Below, in pieces: positions 1-8,450 of a DNA stretch of 64,000 nt. The stretch spans positions 252-64,251 of the forward strand of contig NZ_ML708625.1 in NCBI RefSeq assembly GCF_008831305.1. The letters run 5' to 3'. Within the stretch, counting starts at the first letter, position 1. Every line of letters begins with the position of its first letter. Made by a program: the position numbers and the translations under genes. Under the pieces are notes generated by a model, which was given only the letters and a program-made list of their open reading frames with translations, was not told where the DNA came from and ran no database searches. The stretch is from Kocuria coralli. Lineage in GTDB: Bacteria > Actinomycetota > Actinomycetes > Actinomycetales > Micrococcaceae.

Positions 1-30
1 AACGGCCCTGGTGGTGACACCGGGGCCGTT
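1..30. terminator. Hairpin terminator of a gene left of the window
   Basis: Arms AACGGCCC (1-8) and GGGCCGTT (23-30) pair perfectly and an inner GGTG/CACC pair extends the stem. There is no U tract. The gene it would end lies outside the window. Confidence 0.5.
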
Positions 31-72
31 CGCGTTGTCGCGGTCGGCTGCTCACCGGCCTCTCTCCTTTAT

Positions 73-136
73 CCGCCGACACCGGACTTCGGTCGCCCAT
101 CAACGTTGATCAGCGACTGAACTCCTGTTTCGGTGG
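73..136. repeat. 64-bp palindromic element, copy 1 (degenerate)
   Basis: Left arm 73-101 starts CCGCCGA and ends GTCGCCCATC. The loop is AACGTT (102-107). The right arm 108-136 is an imperfect reverse complement. Arm and loop lengths equal those of the copies near 12.0, 31.2, 38.9 and 50.9 kb, which is why it is placed in that family. It is the most diverged copy. Confidence 0.65.
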
Positions 137-333
137 TGAAGTCCGACCGGTACCGCCGTCGTGACTCGAACGAACCTGGGGCAAGGGCTCGCCTCCCGTG
201 GACGCTGCGGACGATGGGAGATGGCAGGGTTCAATGCCCGGCGGTTAAAGTGGACTGGTCCCGAAGCGAAGGAGTCGTCCATGCTCGTCCACCTCCTATC
301 CCAGGTCCGTTCGCCGTACGCAAGGTGGCTCGC
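137..333. other. Leader region before the ABC importer
   Basis: This stretch holds a possible -10 hexamer TAAAGT (246-251) with a weak -35 TGGCAG (222-227), then a GAAGGAG ribosome-binding site and a short ORF at 281-337. I see no TPP-riboswitch signature or convincing tRNA in it. Confidence 0.4.
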
Positions 334-337
334 GTGA
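281..337 (+). CDS. 18-codon leader peptide coupled to the binding-protein gene
   Basis: An ATG at 281 follows a good Shine-Dalgarno sequence (GAAGGAG, about seven bases upstream) and encodes MLVHLLSQVRSPYARWLA. Its TGA (335-337) overlaps the GTG start (334) of the binding-protein gene in a GTGA arrangement, the classic form of translational coupling. A leader of this kind could couple or attenuate importer expression. It has no Cys, Trp or Thr cluster that would name an effector. That it is translated is inference. Confidence 0.45.
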   Translation: MLVHLLSQVRSPYARWLA

Positions 338-1371
338 GCACCGGGCGGTTGACGCGCCGCCGCCTCCTCGGGGCGGTCGGCTTGAGCGCGGGCGCCGCGG
401 GACTCGGTGGCCTGAGCGCGTGCAGCCGGGATGCCGGTGGCTCGCAGGGCATCACCGATGTCACCTACCAGCTGTCCTGGACCCATTCAGTGCAATTCGG
501 TGGCACCTACCTGGCCGAGGACGCGGGCTTCTTCGGCGATCAGGGGCTATCCGTCACGCTGGCCGCCGGCGGGCCGAACGTCGCCGGGGACACGAACACC
601 GTCAGCGGGCAGTCGCTGATCAACATCTCCGGCGGTGACGGCGTGGCCAGGTCCAACGCCGAAGGCGCGGATCTGGTCATCGTCGGGGCGCAATACCAAC
701 GGGCGGCCAATACGATCCTGTCCCTGGGCGATGCCCCCATCCAGAGCCCCGAGGACCTGGTCGGCACCCAGGTCGGGGTGGCGGGCCCCAACGTACCGGC
801 CCTCGATGCGTTTCTCGATATCAACGGGATCGCCAAGGACGACGTCGAATACGTGCCCAGCCAGTACGATCCCGCGACCCTCACCGCGGGCCAGGTCGAC
901 TCGCTCTTCTGCTTCTACAACGATCTCCCGGTCGCCTTGCGGGTGCAGGGCGTGGAGGCCTATTCGATGCTGCTCGCCGACTTCGGCTACAACCCCATGA
1001 GCCAGGTCTACACCGTGCTGCGCGAGAGCCTGGAGGACGAGGAGACCCGCGACGCGATCCTCCGGCTCATCCGCGGCGACGCGCAGGGCTGGCAGCTCTA
1101 CCAGAGGGATCCGGGCGCCGCCGCGGACCTCGTGGTCGACCTGTACCCCGACGCCGGTCTCGATCTGGAGACCCAGCGCGAGCAGGCCGAGGTGCAGCTG
1201 GACATCATGTACTCCGAGGCGACCGAAGAATCCGGCTTCGGCTGGTTCACGGACGAGCAGGTCCAGGAGAGCCTGGAGCTGTTCGAGCTGCTGGGTATCG
1301 AAGGAGCCACGGAGCAGATGTGGGACCGCTCGATCCTCGAGGAGATCTACGCCGACGGGCCCACCGCGTGA
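334..1371 (+). CDS. ABC transporter substrate-binding lipoprotein, NMT1/THI5-like
   Basis: This is the extracytoplasmic binding protein of an importer. The GTG start at 334 (AAGGTGG just upstream) gives a 345-residue protein whose N-terminus has a twin-arginine signal (TRRRLLG) followed by a lipobox LSAC, so it is probably exported by Tat and lipid-anchored. The mature part resembles NMT1/THI5 proteins, with a W-x5-FGGTYLAEDAGFF stretch near the start that corresponds to the family's ligand pocket region. Family members bind pyrimidine precursors of thiamine, riboflavin, nitrate or alkanesulfonates. Its stop overlaps the ATPase start by four bases. A reading frame open further upstream lacks a ribosome-binding site and would bury the signal peptide. 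The substrate cannot be named from sequence. Confidence 0.85.
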   Translation: MSTGRLTRRRLLGAVGLSAGAAGLGGLSACSRDAGGSQGITDVTYQLSWTHSVQFGGTYLAEDAGFFGDQGLSVTLAAGGPNVAGDTNTVSGQSLINISGGDGVARSNAEGADLVIVGAQYQRAANTILSLGDAPIQSPEDLVGTQVGVAGPNVPALDAFLDINGIAKDDVEYVPSQYDPATLTAGQVDSLFCFYNDLPVALRVQGVEAYSMLLADFGYNPMSQVYTVLRESLEDEETRDAILRLIRGDAQGWQLYQRDPGAAADLVVDLYPDAGLDLETQREQAEVQLDIMYSEATEESGFGWFTDEQVQESLELFELLGIEGATEQMWDRSILEEIYADGPTA

Positions 1372-2231
1372 GCGATGGCCCAGGCGCACCGGGCACGGCC
1401 CCGGAGGTCGTCTGCCATGCGGTGGGCAAGACCTTCACTGCCGGTGGCCAGCCGCTGACGGTGCTCGAGCGCGCGGACCTCACGCTGGAAGCGGGGACGG
1501 TCACCGCCCTGGTCGGGCCGTCCGGCTGCGGGAAATCCACGCTGCTGCGCATCATCGCGGGCCTCGAATCACCCGACGACGGCGGGAGCGTGCGCATCGG
1601 CGATGACGCCCCCGCGGCGGTGAGTTCGCGGGGGGAGCTGGCCGTCGCCTTCCAGGACGCCTCCCTGCTGCCCTGGCGCACGACGGCGGGCAATGTGGCA
1701 CTCGCGCAGAAACTCGCCCGCCAGCGAGTCGATCGCAAGCGCATCGCCGACCTCCTGGCGACGGTGGGGCTCGAAGGATTCGAGAAGGCACGGCCCGCCG
1801 AGCTCTCCGGCGGCATGAGGCAGCGCGCGGCCATCGCCCGCTGCCTGATCACCCGGCCGCGACTGCTGCTGCTGGACGAACCCTTCGGGGCGGTGGACGA
1901 GCTCACCCGTCGGCGGCTGAACATCGAACTGCCGCCGCTGTGGTCGGGACTGCAGACCACCACGCTGCTGGTGACGCATTCGATCTCCGAGGCGGTCCTC
2001 CTGGCTGACCGTGTGCTCGTCATGTCGGCCCGGCCGGGATCGGTCGTGGCCGACCTCCCCGTCGGGATCGAGCGCCCACGCACTTTGGAGCAGCAGCACA
2101 GCCCCCGGTTCACCGACCTCGTCGACCGGATCGGTGCGCTCCTGGGCGTTGACGCACCCGTCCCGCCGTCGGCGAGTGCCCCTCCCTCCGGCGCCGGCGA
2201 TTCCGGTGTCGCCGCCGCGGTCGGCGGGTGA
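1368..2231 (+). CDS. ABC transporter ATP-binding protein, SsuB/TauB type
   Basis: The 287-residue ATPase energises the importer. Visible motifs are Walker A GPSGCGKS (about residues 50-57), Q-loop AFQDASLLPW, signature LSGGMRQR and Walker B LLLLDEP followed by a conserved switch His in VTHSISEA. The Q-loop with SLLPW is typical of nitrate/sulfonate/taurine/pyrimidine importers. The GTG start at 1368 overlaps the stop of the binding-protein gene (GTGA), and the permease begins four bases after its stop, so the three genes form one operon. The last 30 or so residues are a Pro/Ser/Ala-rich tail without recognisable function. Confidence 0.9.
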   Translation: MSDGPGAPGTAPEVVCHAVGKTFTAGGQPLTVLERADLTLEAGTVTALVGPSGCGKSTLLRIIAGLESPDDGGSVRIGDDAPAAVSSRGELAVAFQDASLLPWRTTAGNVALAQKLARQRVDRKRIADLLATVGLEGFEKARPAELSGGMRQRAAIARCLITRPRLLLLDEPFGAVDELTRRRLNIELPPLWSGLQTTTLLVTHSISEAVLLADRVLVMSARPGSVVADLPVGIERPRTLEQQHSPRFTDLVDRIGALLGVDAPVPPSASAPPSGAGDSGVAAAVGG

Positions 2232-2234
2232 CCC

Positions 2235-3893
2235 GTGGGCCCGCAGAGCACCACCGCACCCGTGCGCTCACCCGGCTCCACCGCGCCCGCCGACCCACGC
2301 CGGCCGGGCAGGAAACCCGCGCCTCGCTGGGCGGGAGCGCTGCGGGGTGCGCTGGGGGCGATCGTCGTCCTGGGCCTGTGGGAGGTCGCGGGGCGCACGG
2401 TCTTCGCGGGGCTGTACCTCATCGGCACGCCGTCGGGCATCGTCACCAAGATCGCTGAGAACACCGAGACCTACCTCCGGGGTCTGCTGTTCACCACCAC
2501 GGATGCCGCGCTCGGCTACCTCTTCGGCAATGCGGCGGCGGTGATTCTGGCGGTCCTCGTCGTCCTCGTGCCGGGTCTCGAGAGGCTGGTGCTGCGGATC
2601 GCACTGGTCGTGTACTGCCTGCCGCTCGTGGCGCTGGGACCGCTTCTGCGTCTGCTCTACGGCTCCAGCAACGGCCCGCAGATCACGCTCGCGGCCATCG
2701 CCGTCTTCTACCTGACGCTCGTTCCTCTGGTCGTGGGACTGCGCGCTCTGCCCGGAACGTGGCTCGATCTCACCGCCAGCTACGGCCGCGGCCGCTGGAC
2801 CACCCTGGTGACCGTACGCTTCCGGGCCGCCCTGCCCTATCTCATGGCCGGGCTGCAGGTGTCCGTGCCGGCCGCGTTCCTGGGCGCGCTGGTCGGCGAG
2901 TTCACCGGCGCGGAGCGGGGGCTCGGGGTGCTGTCGATCCTCGCCCTGCGCAGCCTGGATACGGACGGGCTGTGGGCGCTCATGATCCTCAGCACCCTGG
3001 TCTCCCTCCTGGGCTACGGGCTCGTCTCCTGGATCGCACGCCGCATCACGCCCGAGCGACCGGATGTGCTCCTCTCCCCGTCCGGCCCACCCGCGAGGTC
3101 GGCGGGCTGGACGCGGTGGGCGCGCGGGGTCGGCGGTGCGCTCGTGAGCATCGCGGTCGTCCTGGGCGGGTGGATCCTCCTCTTCGCCGCCCTGGACCTC
3201 AATCCCTACTTCGCCAAGCGCCCGGATGACGTGTGGGACTGGCTGATCGCCTCACCCGATGCGGCCGCCCACCGTACGGAGATCTTCCGGGCGGTCGGCG
3301 AGACACTGGCCGTGGCGATCCCGGGCTACGCGGCGGGCCTGCTGCTCGGCTTGGGGCTGGCCACCGCGTTCTCGCTGTCGAACCGGGTGCGCCGCACCCT
3401 CACCCCGATCGCGGTGGCGCTGCGGTGCGTACCGATCATCGCGGTGGCGCCATTGCTGGTCGCCGCACTGGGCCGCGGCCCGTTCGGAACCGCGGTGGTG
3501 GTGGCGATCCTGACGTTCTTCCCCACGCTCGTCTCCTGCCTGCAGGGATTGCGGCAGCTCCCGGGACAGGTGACCGACGTGTTCGCGACCTACTCGACAC
3601 CGCCCCTGCGAGTGCTGCTGCTCGGCCGGATTCCCGCGATGGCACCGGCGTTTTTCTCGGCGGCGCGCATCGCGGCACCCTCGGCCATCCTCGCGGCTAC
3701 CGTGGCGGAATGGCTGGCAACCGGGACGGGACTCGGCGACCTGATGGCCGTCGACGCCGCCACCAGCCGTTACACCTCGCTGTGGTCGACGGTCGTCATC
3801 GTGACGGTGGTGTCCCTGATCGCCTACGCGATCGTCGAGGTCGTGGAGCAACGCGTCCTCCGTGTCGTCGCACCTGAGCAGACGCGACGATGA
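2235..3893 (+). CDS. Fused double ABC permease (two BPD_transp_1 domains)
   Basis: The 552-residue membrane protein contains two permease domains in tandem: residues about 35-280 and 300-545. Each has around six hydrophobic segments and an EAA-like cytoplasmic loop (for example TASYGRGRWTTLVTVRFRAALPYL and FATYSTPPLRVLLLGRIPAM). Importers of the SsuC/TauC type normally use a homodimer of a roughly 260-residue permease, so here one polypeptide supplies both halves. A Pro/Arg-rich cytosolic N-terminus precedes the first segment. The GTG start at 2235 was chosen because it follows the ATPase stop directly, though its ribosome-binding site is weak. It is the last gene of the importer operon. Confidence 0.88.
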   Translation: MGPQSTTAPVRSPGSTAPADPRRPGRKPAPRWAGALRGALGAIVVLGLWEVAGRTVFAGLYLIGTPSGIVTKIAENTETYLRGLLFTTTDAALGYLFGNAAAVILAVLVVLVPGLERLVLRIALVVYCLPLVALGPLLRLLYGSSNGPQITLAAIAVFYLTLVPLVVGLRALPGTWLDLTASYGRGRWTTLVTVRFRAALPYLMAGLQVSVPAAFLGALVGEFTGAERGLGVLSILALRSLDTDGLWALMILSTLVSLLGYGLVSWIARRITPERPDVLLSPSGPPARSAGWTRWARGVGGALVSIAVVLGGWILLFAALDLNPYFAKRPDDVWDWLIASPDAAAHRTEIFRAVGETLAVAIPGYAAGLLLGLGLATAFSLSNRVRRTLTPIAVALRCVPIIAVAPLLVAALGRGPFGTAVVVAILTFFPTLVSCLQGLRQLPGQVTDVFATYSTPPLRVLLLGRIPAMAPAFFSAARIAAPSAILAATVAEWLATGTGLGDLMAVDAATSRYTSLWSTVVIVTVVSLIAYAIVEVVEQRVLRVVAPEQTRR

Positions 3894-3985
3894 GCCGGCC
3901 GGGGCACGGTCCGGTCAGCGCGGGCGGCCCGAGCGCGGGCACCATCCGACGGCGCCGCCTGGATGCGGCGACGCGCCCGTGCCGG

Positions 3986-5002
3986 TCACAACGCCGCGGC
4001 GATGATCTCAGCGGTGTCCTCCCAGCTCGGCAGCCGCTCGCGCTGGTCGAGAGCCGCGTCGCGCCAGCGACGGCGGAGTCCGGGGTCGTCCAGCCACGCG
4101 CCCAAGACGGCGGCCAGGGCTGTCGCGTCCCCGGGCTGGAATCGCCCACCCGCGCCGCGTTGGGCCTCCACAGCCCCCGTCCCCTCGGGGACGATCGACG
4201 GGACTCCCCGGGAGAGCGCCTCGCTCACGACCATTCCGTAGGCCTCTTCCCGCGCGGTGTGGACGAGCAGATCCGTACCGTGCCAGATCGCCTCGAGGCC
4301 GGGGCCCTCCCGGCTACCCGTGATCTCGATGCCGTCGGCGAGCCCGGCCGCGGCTGCGCGCTGCCTGAGGTGGTCCGTGAGTACGGGGTCCAGGCCGTGG
4401 GGCCCCACGATCCGTGCCGTCCACGCACGATCGCCGAGCTGGTCGAGTGCCTCGACGAAGGTCACGGGATCCTTCGTCCGGGTCAGCCTCGCCAGCCACA
4501 GGAGGCTCGGGGGCGTGGATCCGCGCGCCGGCGGAGCCGGATCCACGCCGGGAGTGGCGACGACGACGTCGCGGCCATAACGCCGCCGCACCTCACCGGC
4601 CGCCCAGGCGCTCGTAGTGATCACGGTCGTCGCCGCCCGGACCGACGCGGCCTCGGTCCGGGCCAGCCGAGCGCGGTCGGCGGGGGAGTGCGAGGGGTCG
4701 TCGGCCGGGAAGTAATGCAGGAGCACGGCCACGCGGCGGCACTCGCCGACCGCGGCTGCGATTGCCCGCGGTGCCGCCGAGGCGATGATGTTATCCACGA
4801 GCCACACGCGTTCCGTGCGCAGGAGCGCGCCGAATTCCGTCCGATGCCCCTCCGCCGGAACAGGCCAGGGACCCTCCTGGAAGTGTTCGCGGACGTCCAC
4901 CTCCTGTGCGGCCAGGGCGCGCACGAGGCGATCGTCGTAGCGGTTGCCGCCGCTGGCGGTCCCGCTGCGCCACCGGGCGAAATTCACTTGCCGTCGGGTC
5001 AC
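3986..5002 (-). CDS. GT4-family glycosyltransferase
   Basis: The 338-residue protein has the GT-B fold signature of family GT4. A C-terminal nucleotide-sugar domain includes LLWLARLTRTKDP (start of the donor half) and the motif EEAYGMVVSEALSRGVPSIVP, which contains the E-x7-E pair contacting the donor. The N-terminal acceptor domain is short. The GTG start at 5002 has an AAGGAG site eight bases upstream. It is transcribed away from the nuclease-family and CDP-alcohol phosphotransferase genes, which share the neighbourhood in a manner suggesting cell-envelope glycolipid work. Acceptor and sugar are unknown. Confidence 0.82.
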   Translation of the reverse strand: MTRRQVNFARWRSGTASGGNRYDDRLVRALAAQEVDVREHFQEGPWPVPAEGHRTEFGALLRTERVWLVDNIIASAAPRAIAAAVGECRRVAVLLHYFPADDPSHSPADRARLARTEAASVRAATTVITTSAWAAGEVRRRYGRDVVVATPGVDPAPPARGSTPPSLLWLARLTRTKDPVTFVEALDQLGDRAWTARIVGPHGLDPVLTDHLRQRAAAAGLADGIEITGSREGPGLEAIWHGTDLLVHTAREEAYGMVVSEALSRGVPSIVPEGTGAVEAQRGAGGRFQPGDATALAAVLGAWLDDPGLRRRWRDAALDQRERLPSWEDTAEIIAAAL

Positions 5003-5139
5003 GGATGGTCTCCTTTCGCGGCCGGGACAGCTCGTGAACCGGCCGGTCGGCGGGCCGGGGACGCGGCGTGCCGGCGTCCCGTGTCACCCCATCCTCGCAG
5101 CCGGTTCGGCGCAATGGCCTTCGGACGGGTGTGCAGCCG

Positions 5140-5981
5140 ATGACGTCGCCCACTCCCTTGCTACCCGGCACGGCCCCTCCGCGGTTGCACGTCATGACCC
5201 TCAACGTCCGCCGTCACCTGAACGGCCTCCCGCAGCCGCGCGCCGACCGGTGGTCGGTGCGGGCGCCTCTGCTCTCGCGGTTTTTCAAAACCGAGCGCCC
5301 CGCGCTCCTGGCGATGCAGGAGGTGCTGCCCGATCAAGTGCGGTTCGTGCGCGAGTCCCTGGGCGGGACCTACGGTTTCGTGGGGCGCGGGAGGAATGCC
5401 CGCGGTGGCGGGGAGGCCTGCCCCGTCTTCTACGACGCTGCGCGCCTGGAACTGCTCGATTGGCGGCAGACGGCGCTGTCGTCCACCCCGGAGGTGCCCG
5501 GATCACGGTCGTGGGCGAGCCTGTTCCCACGGGTGATGGTGTCGGTGCTGTTCCGCGACTGCGTCACCGGGGTCGGGTTCCGGGCCGTCAATACGCATTT
5601 CGACCCCTGTGCACGTGGTCGCGTGCCCACTCGGCCGCCATCGTCCGTGACGCGGTCGCGGTCGACCTCCATCCCGTGGTCGTGATGGGGGATCTCAATG
5701 CGGGACCGGGCTCGCGGCCACTGCGCGAGCTGTTCGCACGCGGCCACCTCCTCGATGCCTGGCACGCAGCGGACACCCGGCTGACTACGGAGTACGGGAC
5801 GTACGCCCGGTACCGGTCACCGCGGCCGGGTAAGCGGATCGACTGGATCGCGGTGAGCCCGGATGTGCGGGTCGAGCGCATCGGAATCAACCCCGCGAGC
5901 ATCGACGGCGGGTGGCCGTCGGATCATCTTCTCGTGCAGGCCGCGGTGGTACTTCCCCAGAACGGCGTTTCCGTCCGGTGA
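5140..5981 (+). pseudogene. Endonuclease/exonuclease/phosphatase-family gene, frameshifted
   Basis: Two overlapping frames together encode one EEP-superfamily protein. Frame one (from ATG 5140) gives HVMTLNVRRHLNG, LAMQEVLPDQ and AVNTHFD. The next frame then gives VVVMGDLNAGPGS and the final WPSDHLLV motif. These are the metal-binding and catalytic motifs of EEP enzymes in the right order. The switch falls at the four-C run 5604-5607, and adding one C restores a continuous protein of about 280 residues. Either the gene is inactivated, truncated after THFD without the catalytic Asp/His, or the base was lost in sequencing. It is divergent from the glycosyltransferase and lies 39 bases before the CDP-alcohol phosphotransferase gene. 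Confidence 0.75.
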
Positions 5982-6020
5982 GCGCGACGGGCGGAAAGGG
6001 CGCGGGGCGGAGAGGATCGA

Positions 6021-6815
6021 GTGAACGTGAGAAGGAGGGGCCGGCGGTCGACGCAGGACCTCGATAAGCGAAGGTCGACCCGGCCGGAACGGCGGGTGGG
6101 GGTTCTGGAGGCGATCGGTGCCGTGGTCCTGGCTGTCGGCGCCGTCACCGCGATGGTCCTGGTCCTGCGCGTACCGGGCGTACCGGCGGCCGGGGCGGTC
6201 CTCACATCAGCCCCGCTGCCCGCGGCGGCTTGCTGGTGGCGGGCCCGGCAGTACGGCCAACCGATCACCGCCGCCGACCGGGTCACCCTGGTCCGCTTCG
6301 TCTCGAGCGGGGTGCTGGCGGGCGCCGTCGTCCTGGTATTCACCGGGGTTCTGCCCGACCGCACTCCGCTGGTCGCGGCGATCGCGCTGATGGCACTGCT
6401 GTCGGACGCGGTCGATGGATGGCTCGCCCGGCGCACCGGGACCGCCAGTGCCGTGGGGGCGCGCCTCGACATGGAAGCGGATGCGGTGCTCTACGCCGTT
6501 CTATGCCTGCACACGGCCCCGATCATCGGATGGTGGGTGATCCTGCTGGGTGCCATGCGCTACCTCTTCGGTCTGGCCTCGTGGCTCCGCCCGCGCCTGA
6601 GACAAGACTTGCCCCCGAGCCGGATTCGCCGGCCGATCGCGGCCTTGGAAGGCATCGCGCTGCTCGTCGCGATCGTTCCCGGAGTACCGGTCTGGCTGGC
6701 TACCGCAGGCACCGCGGCAGCCCTGTCGTTAGTGCTCTTCTCCTTCGGCAAGGACATCGTCGCCCTGGAACGCAGCGGGGACAGCTCCAGGCCGCCCGGG
6801 CGCAAGAGAGGTTAA
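6021..6815 (+). CDS. CDP-alcohol phosphatidyltransferase family protein
   Basis: The 264-residue integral membrane enzyme would transfer a phosphoalcohol from a CDP-linked donor to an alcohol. The complete family motif D-x2-DG-x2-AR-x8-G-x3-D-x3-D is visible at SDAVDGWLARRTG to LDMEAD, with all catalytic Asp residues present. Around six hydrophobic segments surround it. The N-terminal 35 residues are Arg-rich and cytosolic. The GTG start at 6021 follows AGGATCGA. It lies just after the frameshifted nuclease-family gene and is convergent with aztA. Donor and acceptor are not predictable; phosphatidylinositol-type or glycerophospholipid synthesis are the usual roles. Confidence 0.85.
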   Translation: MNVRRRGRRSTQDLDKRRSTRPERRVGVLEAIGAVVLAVGAVTAMVLVLRVPGVPAAGAVLTSAPLPAAACWWRARQYGQPITAADRVTLVRFVSSGVLAGAVVLVFTGVLPDRTPLVAAIALMALLSDAVDGWLARRTGTASAVGARLDMEADAVLYAVLCLHTAPIIGWWVILLGAMRYLFGLASWLRPRLRQDLPPSRIRRPIAALEGIALLVAIVPGVPVWLATAGTAAALSLVLFSFGKDIVALERSGDSSRPPGRKRG

Positions 6816-6899
6816 TCTGCGGGACCGAGCAGCGTTCTGTGATCCACTCGAGCATGGAGCCGAGGTCGATCGGGTCGGGCGGCGGCACGGTGGATCGAG

Positions 6900-7556
6900 T
6901 CATGCGGCCGGCCTACCGGTCACCCCGTCGTTTGCGATGGTTCCGCCGTCGAGCCTGATGACGCGATCCGCCCGCGCCGCCTGCTCGATATCGTGCGTGG
7001 CCAGCACAACGGTCACGGCGGCAGCCCGCTGACGGCGGATGGTGGTCTCGATGCGCAGCGCCGTCTCCTCGTCCACCGCCGCCAGCGGCTCGTCCAGGAG
7101 CAGCAGCTCGGCTTGCTGAGCCAGTCCTTGGGCGATGAGGGCCCGTTGGCGCTGGCCCCCCGAGACCTCTCCCAGCTGCCGTCCCGCGAGATCCTGGATC
7201 CCGAGATCCTCCAGCGCGCCATCGACCACTGACCGGTCGTGACCGTCGAGTCTGCCGAGCAGACCCCGTCGGCGCCATCGGCCCATCTCGACCGCCTCGC
7301 GCACCGTGATGGGAAGTCGGTCGGGGACAGCGCTGCGTTGAACGACGAAGGCGACGTTGCGGGGGAGGCCCTCGATCCTGCTGGAAGACATCTTCTTCGT
7401 CCCGGCCATGACCGCGAGCAGAGTGGACTTGCCCGATCCATTGGCACCGACGAGGGCCGTCGTCGTACCCGTCGGAATGGTCGTGGATACCGAGGTGAGG
7501 GCGCGGAGCCGGCCGTAGTGGCAGCTGAGCTCGGAGATTCGGATGGGGGCGGCCAT
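6900..7556 (-). CDS. aztA: Zinc ABC transporter ATP-binding protein AztA
   Basis: The 218-residue ATPase has Walker A GANGSGKS, signature VSGGQRQR, Walker B LLLLDEP and the switch His in LATHDIEQA. It is closest in type to ZnuC/AztA ATPases of manganese and zinc importers. The start at 7556 is preceded by CAGGAG. It is transcribed divergently from the permease aztB, with only 29 bases between the start codons. The usual arrangement has these genes in one direction, so the ATPase and permease are here joined by a shared operator rather than by one transcript. The zinc assignment rests on the AztC and AztD neighbours. Confidence 0.82.
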   Translation of the reverse strand: MAAPIRISELSCHYGRLRALTSVSTTIPTGTTTALVGANGSGKSTLLAVMAGTKKMSSSRIEGLPRNVAFVVQRSAVPDRLPITVREAVEMGRWRRRGLLGRLDGHDRSVVDGALEDLGIQDLAGRQLGEVSGGQRQRALIAQGLAQQAELLLLDEPLAAVDEETALRIETTIRRQRAAAVTVVLATHDIEQAARADRVIRLDGGTIANDGVTGRPAA

Positions 7557-7566
7557 CTCCTGATCA

Positions 7567-7584
7567 TAATGGTTATCGTTCTCA
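7567..7584. promoter_or_regulatory. Zur-like operator between aztA and aztB
   Basis: The minus strand reads TGAGAACGATAACCATTA. The same frame of bases, TGAGAAC-N6-CATTA, recurs at 8419-8436 upstream of aztD1. It fits the AT-rich dyads bound by Fur-family zinc regulators. Possible -10 elements lie inside or next to it: TATCGT (7574-7579, plus strand) six bases before the aztB ATG, and TATGAT (minus strand, 7568-7563) six bases before the aztA ATG. One bound repressor could therefore block both promoters. Confidence 0.6.
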
Positions 7585-7585
7585 G

Positions 7586-8437
7586 ATGGACATTCTCTTG
7601 ACCCCTTTCGAGGTCTCCTTCGTCGCGCGAGCGCTAGTGGCGGGTGCCTTCGCCGCCGTGCTGTGCGCGTGCATCGGCACCTGGGTGGTCCTGCGCGGGC
7701 TCGCCTTCTTCGGGGACGCGATGTCGCACGGCATGCTTCCCGGGGTCGCGATCGCCTCCATCCTGGGCGGCAATCTCATGCTCGGCGCGGCCCTCAGCGC
7801 TCTGGTCATGTCGATCGGGGTGGTCTGGACCTCCAGAGAGGCCAAGCTCTCGCAGGACGTCAGCATCGGTTTGCAGTTCATCGGCATGCTGGCCCTCGGC
7901 GTCGTGATCGTGTCGCATTCGGAGTCCTTCGCGGTGGATCTGACGAGTTTCCTGTTCGGCGACGTCCTGGGTGTGCGGCGCGACGATGTGCTGATCATCG
8001 GCATCGCGGCGCTGGTGACGGCGATCGCGTGCTGGATCCTGCATCGCCCGTTCGTGGCACTGGCTTTCGATGAGCAGAAGGCCACCACCTTGGGCATGAG
8101 ACCGCACTGGGCGCACCTGGCCATGCTCGCGCTCACGGCCCTGGCGACGGTCGCGTCCTTTCAGATCGTGGGCACCCTGCTCGTCTTCGGCCTGCTCATC
8201 GGGCCGCCGGCCACGGTGACCCTGGTGGCCCGCACGATCCCCGCCATCATGGCCGGTGCGGCGCTGCTGGGTGTGACGCAGATCTACGCCGGTCTGCTGA
8301 TCAGCTGGTATGCGGAGACCGCCGCGGGCGCCACCATCGCGTTGTTGAGCGCATCGACCTTCTTCGTGTCCCTGCTGGTGAAGCGGACGGTGTATCGAGT
8401 ACGCTCATCGAACAGTAATGAGAACAGTTCGCATTAA
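7586..8437 (+). CDS. aztB: Zinc ABC transporter permease AztB
   Basis: The 283-residue protein is an ABC-3 family permease (ZnuB/AztB type) with about eight or nine hydrophobic helices. It has the family's conserved segment GMLPGVAIASILGGNLMLGA near residues 49-68 and a loop GMRPHWAH that contacts the ATPase. It forms the zinc channel with AztA. No Shine-Dalgarno sequence separates the operator from the ATG at 7586, so translation is probably leaderless. The stop codon overlaps the second Zur-like site, and aztD1 begins 13 bases later. Confidence 0.88.
   Translation: MDILLTPFEVSFVARALVAGAFAAVLCACIGTWVVLRGLAFFGDAMSHGMLPGVAIASILGGNLMLGAALSALVMSIGVVWTSREAKLSQDVSIGLQFIGMLALGVVIVSHSESFAVDLTSFLFGDVLGVRRDDVLIIGIAALVTAIACWILHRPFVALAFDEQKATTLGMRPHWAHLAMLALTALATVASFQIVGTLLVFGLLIGPPATVTLVARTIPAIMAGAALLGVTQIYAGLLISWYAETAAGATIALLSASTFFVSLLVKRTVYRVRSSNSNENSSH
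8419..8436. promoter_or_regulatory. Second Zur-like operator, upstream of aztD1
   Basis: The sequence TGAGAACAGTTCGCATTA sits within a longer near-perfect palindrome (8416-8436, one mismatched pair around a central A). It shares TGAGAAC-N6-CATTA with the site between aztA and aztB. It covers the end of aztB and ends beside the AAGGAG ribosome-binding site of aztD1, so it could control an internal promoter for aztD1-aztC. Confidence 0.6.
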
Positions 8438-8450
8438 GGAGTCCCGGGAC

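Noticed and set aside
220-245. GGTTCAATGCC resembling a tRNA T-loop
   Set aside because: No acceptor, D or anticodon stems can be folded around it.
137-333. Thiamine (TPP) riboswitch before the NMT1-type importer
   Set aside because: No CTGAGA and paired ACC/GAACCTG blocks in the right order; a lone AACCTGGGG is not enough.
3890-5143. Long plus-strand frame opposite the glycosyltransferase
   Set aside because: It is an antisense shadow in GC-rich DNA; the minus strand has clear GT4 motifs and a ribosome-binding site.
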